NCBI GenBank assembly: GCA_027623815.1
Contig: JAQBUV010000024.1
Span: forward strand, 1-32,001
Length of the DNA stretch: 32,001 nucleotides
Source: Casp-Chloro-G3 sp002816715
GTDB lineage: Bacteria > Chloroflexota > Dehalococcoidia > Lucifugimonadales > UBA3495
Direction: 5' to 3'
The translations under genes were made by a program, and so were the position numbers. Under the pieces are notes generated by a model that saw nothing but the letters and a program-made list of their open reading frames with translations, was not told where the DNA came from and did no database searches. Numbering within the stretch: position 1 is the stretch's first letter; every line of letters begins with the position of its first letter. Below, piece by piece: positions 30,415 through 32,001 of the stretch.

Positions 30415-31890
30415 CTAAGTCCACAGCTTTACTCTGGATACGGGTTCCAGAAACGCCAGCATCAAAGCATCGGCCCGGTCGGGAGAGGGCAGGCCGCGAC
30501 TCCGCATATCGTCCTTGCTTTCCATCAGAATCCGGCCCTGACTGTCGTAGCTGTAACGCACCGCCGCTAACTCTCCCATCAACTGGTTGTCACGGGGCAA
30601 ACCTATCTCTCCCGACGCGAAGAGTTCCCGCAAACGCCAGTAGCCCTCGGCCCGCAGATTGGCAAAGAGTCCGCTCTGCCGGGCCGACCGGGCCACGTTG
30701 ATACCCTTTACCCCAAGCCCCTGCTCCCGCAACCGGTCCACCACACCCGCTCCCACCCCCACCTCATCAATGAACACGTGGTCGGGGTGAAATTCCTCTA
30801 TCGCCGCCTTCACCCGGCCAGCCAGTTGCATAGTGTCCATCCCCTGAAACGACTTGATCTCTTCAACCGTCTTGCCCCTACGCCGCAGAATCACGCTCTT
30901 GTCGGAACCAAAGCGGGCTACGTCAACCGAAATAATCACCGGCTCAGCGGGAGCAATCACGTTACCCAACTTACTATCTAGACTTGCCTCGTCGAGAGCA
31001 GGCTTGAACCCTGTCCCGACATTGGTAACATCAGCAGTAATATCAGCCGCCATACCCTCTCCGGGGCGGAAGACCACCGCCGCTTCAATATCGGATAGTT
31101 TGATCAAGGTATCGTCGCCCTGATCGGGGAACTCCCCCAGCACCCGGGCCCGGAACAACGGGTTCTCCTCTCCCCAAATTTCCTGCCGCTCCTCAACCCA
31201 GGCGGCCGTGGTCAAGCCGGGTACGACTATCTTGCCAGCCTGGACATTGGGACTGTCCAGAGCGGAGATGGTAACGGTGTGGTACAAATGCCGCTCTTCA
31301 TGGAAGGCCCGACGGAACGCCCCGGAGACGGTGGTGGGGTTCCCAATCAGCAGCAATCGGCTGGTCTCCGCCGAGGTCATTACCGAATCGATGGCCTCGT
31401 AAATTTCGTCGCTGACGCCTTCGGCCTCGTCCACCACGATCAACATATTGGGGTTGTGAAAGCCCTGAAACTGGTCGGCGGTATCCGCGGACAGGCCCAT
31501 CGCGTAGCGGTCTTCCGACAATTCCCAGCGACTATCGAGAATCTTGCCGCCCAAGGGTTCTTTGGCCCGAAAGTACAACTGCCGGATTTGCCGCCACAGC
31601 ACGTGCCGCACCTGTCGAAAGGTGGGAGCGGTGCTGAGCACCACCGCCGGGTCGTGGGTGTAGAGAAACCAGAGGACGGCCACACCGGCGCAAAACCCTT
31701 TCCCCAATCCGTTGCCCGACTTTACGGCAATACGGCGATTCCCCGGCAGGGCTGCCAAAACTTCCTTTTGCTTGTCCCAGAGACTCACTCCCAGAACATC
31801 AGTAGCAAAGGTGACCGGGGACATTAGCTGAATATTTGGGACAACAGACGATTCCCCGGCAGCGGAATCCAGAGATGAGGATTCGGTCAT
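30415..31890 (-). CDS. Phage terminase large subunit
   Basis: This is a 491-residue terminase large subunit, the motor ATPase and nuclease that packages phage DNA. The ATPase part has Walker A SGNGLGKG (58-65, atypical for the final S/T) and Walker B MLIVVDEAE (149-157). The C-terminal RNase H-like nuclease has D323 in IISVDVARFG, D375 in VFIDEVG, and D471/D474 in SPDRADAL. Between the domains an insert, about 280-314, contains VTNVGTGFKPAL (288-299) and looks encoded by a palindromic repeat. GAGGGG lies before the ATG, which directly abuts the stop of the upstream gene. The missing serine or threonine in Walker A may be a specialisation or a sign of decay. Confidence 0.9.
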   Translation of the reverse strand: MTESSSLDSAAGESSVVPNIQLMSPVTFATDVLGVSLWDKQKEVLAALPGNRRIAVKSGNGLGKGFCAGVAVLWFLYTHDPAVVLSTAPTFRQVRHVLWRQIRQLYFRAKEPLGGKILDSRWELSEDRYAMGLSADTADQFQGFHNPNMLIVVDEAEGVSDEIYEAIDSVMTSAETSRLLLIGNPTTVSGAFRRAFHEERHLYHTVTISALDSPNVQAGKIVVPGLTTAAWVEERQEIWGEENPLFRARVLGEFPDQGDDTLIKLSDIEAAVVFRPGEGMAADITADVTNVGTGFKPALDEASLDSKLGNVIAPAEPVIISVDVARFGSDKSVILRRRGKTVEEIKSFQGMDTMQLAGRVKAAIEEFHPDHVFIDEVGVGAGVVDRLREQGLGVKGINVARSARQSGLFANLRAEGYWRLRELFASGEIGLPRDNQLMGELAAVRYSYDSQGRILMESKDDMRSRGLPSPDRADALMLAFLEPVSRVKLWT

Positions 31891-32001
31891 TTAAGACCCC
31901 TCTTTATTTTCAGCGACCTGCCCAGGACTGGCCTGCGTCTGACCGCCAGCCGCAGGACTGAACAGGAAGCCACATTCCCGACAACGAAGAACATCATTGT
32001 C
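31891..32001 (-). CDS. C-terminal end of a zinc-ribbon protein (5' end outside window)
   Basis: On the minus strand this frame enters from the window edge and ends with TAA at 31893-31891, immediately before the terminase ATG. The visible 36 residues contain LRCRECGFLFSP, a CxxC of a zinc-ribbon type (only one pair is visible), then a polar tail (AAGGQTQASPGQVAENKEGS). It is probably a small phage gene in the same operon, for example a small-terminase-adjacent zinc-finger protein, but nothing more can be said. Confidence 0.6.
   Translation of the reverse strand, partial: DNDVLRCRECGFLFSPAAGGQTQASPGQVAENKEGS

Noticed and set aside
1..32001. CRISPR arrays, rRNA genes, intact tRNA genes or riboswitches.
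   Set aside because: No regularly spaced repeats, no ribosomal signature and no complete cloverleaf were seen; only the tRNA-Gly 3' fragment at 2116-2162 is present.

Overview
The window looks like a piece of a bacterial chromosome of moderately high GC, most likely from the Chloroflexota (Dehalococcoidia or SAR202-like). That placement is an inference from gene content: luciferase-like flavin monooxygenases, a Gfo/Idh/MocA oxidoreductase, alpha/beta hydrolases, a dihydropyrimidinase-type amidohydrolase, MFS carriers, and many short palindromic repeats of a kind common in such genomes. No rRNA or intact tRNA gene is present, so the placement is tentative.

Region 1 (1-2167) is the distal end of an AT-richer integrative element. 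It carries a P-loop ATPase (cut by the window edge), an excisionase-like helix-turn-helix protein under a consensus promoter with an overlapping palindrome, and a tyrosine recombinase whose reading frame runs straight through the 3' part of a tRNA-Gly gene. That tRNA fragment (about 2116-2162) is the attachment site; the intact tRNA should lie left of the window.

Region 2 (2302-12799) is ordinary chromosome: two alpha/beta hydrolases, a pyridoxamine-phosphate-oxidase-fold protein, two luciferase-like monooxygenases and a Gfo/Idh/MocA oxidoreductase (probably catabolism of organic compounds), then secA. Inside it sits a two-gene module at 7995-8814: a Panacea/SocA-like (DUF4065) antitoxin overlapping a small unrecognised protein that is a candidate toxin.

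Region 3 (12800-16610, all minus strand) is a metal-resistance operon: a CsoR-type repressor with its operator and promoter, a MerT-like membrane protein, a GDCCVxC-motif protein, a copper P1B-ATPase with two metal-binding domains, and a YHS protein. The MerT-like gene is the most striking item in the window. Its frame contains two consecutive TGA codons exactly where MerT proteins carry their vicinal Cys-Cys pair, and a hairpin with the geometry of a bacterial SECIS element follows. I read it as a candidate double-selenocysteine (Sec-Sec) metal transporter.

Region 4 (16836-26006) holds two MFS carriers, a dihydropyrimidinase-like enzyme, a GIY-YIG protein, a Uma2-family nuclease, a solute-binding lipoprotein and an aminotransferase. 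Region 5 (26110-28956) is a patch of mobile debris (IS3-type remnant fused in frame to half of a short-chain dehydrogenase, a nested-palindrome MITE-like element, a truncated small gene) followed by a universal stress protein and an ACR3 arsenite carrier. Region 6 (29235-32001) is phage packaging: a portal gene lacking its C-terminal part, a large terminase and the end of a zinc-ribbon protein, probably a decayed prophage.

A triple-hairpin repeat of about 85 bp occurs four times between genes, a second palindromic family three times, and repeat-like palindromes sit in frame inside secA and probably the terminase gene.
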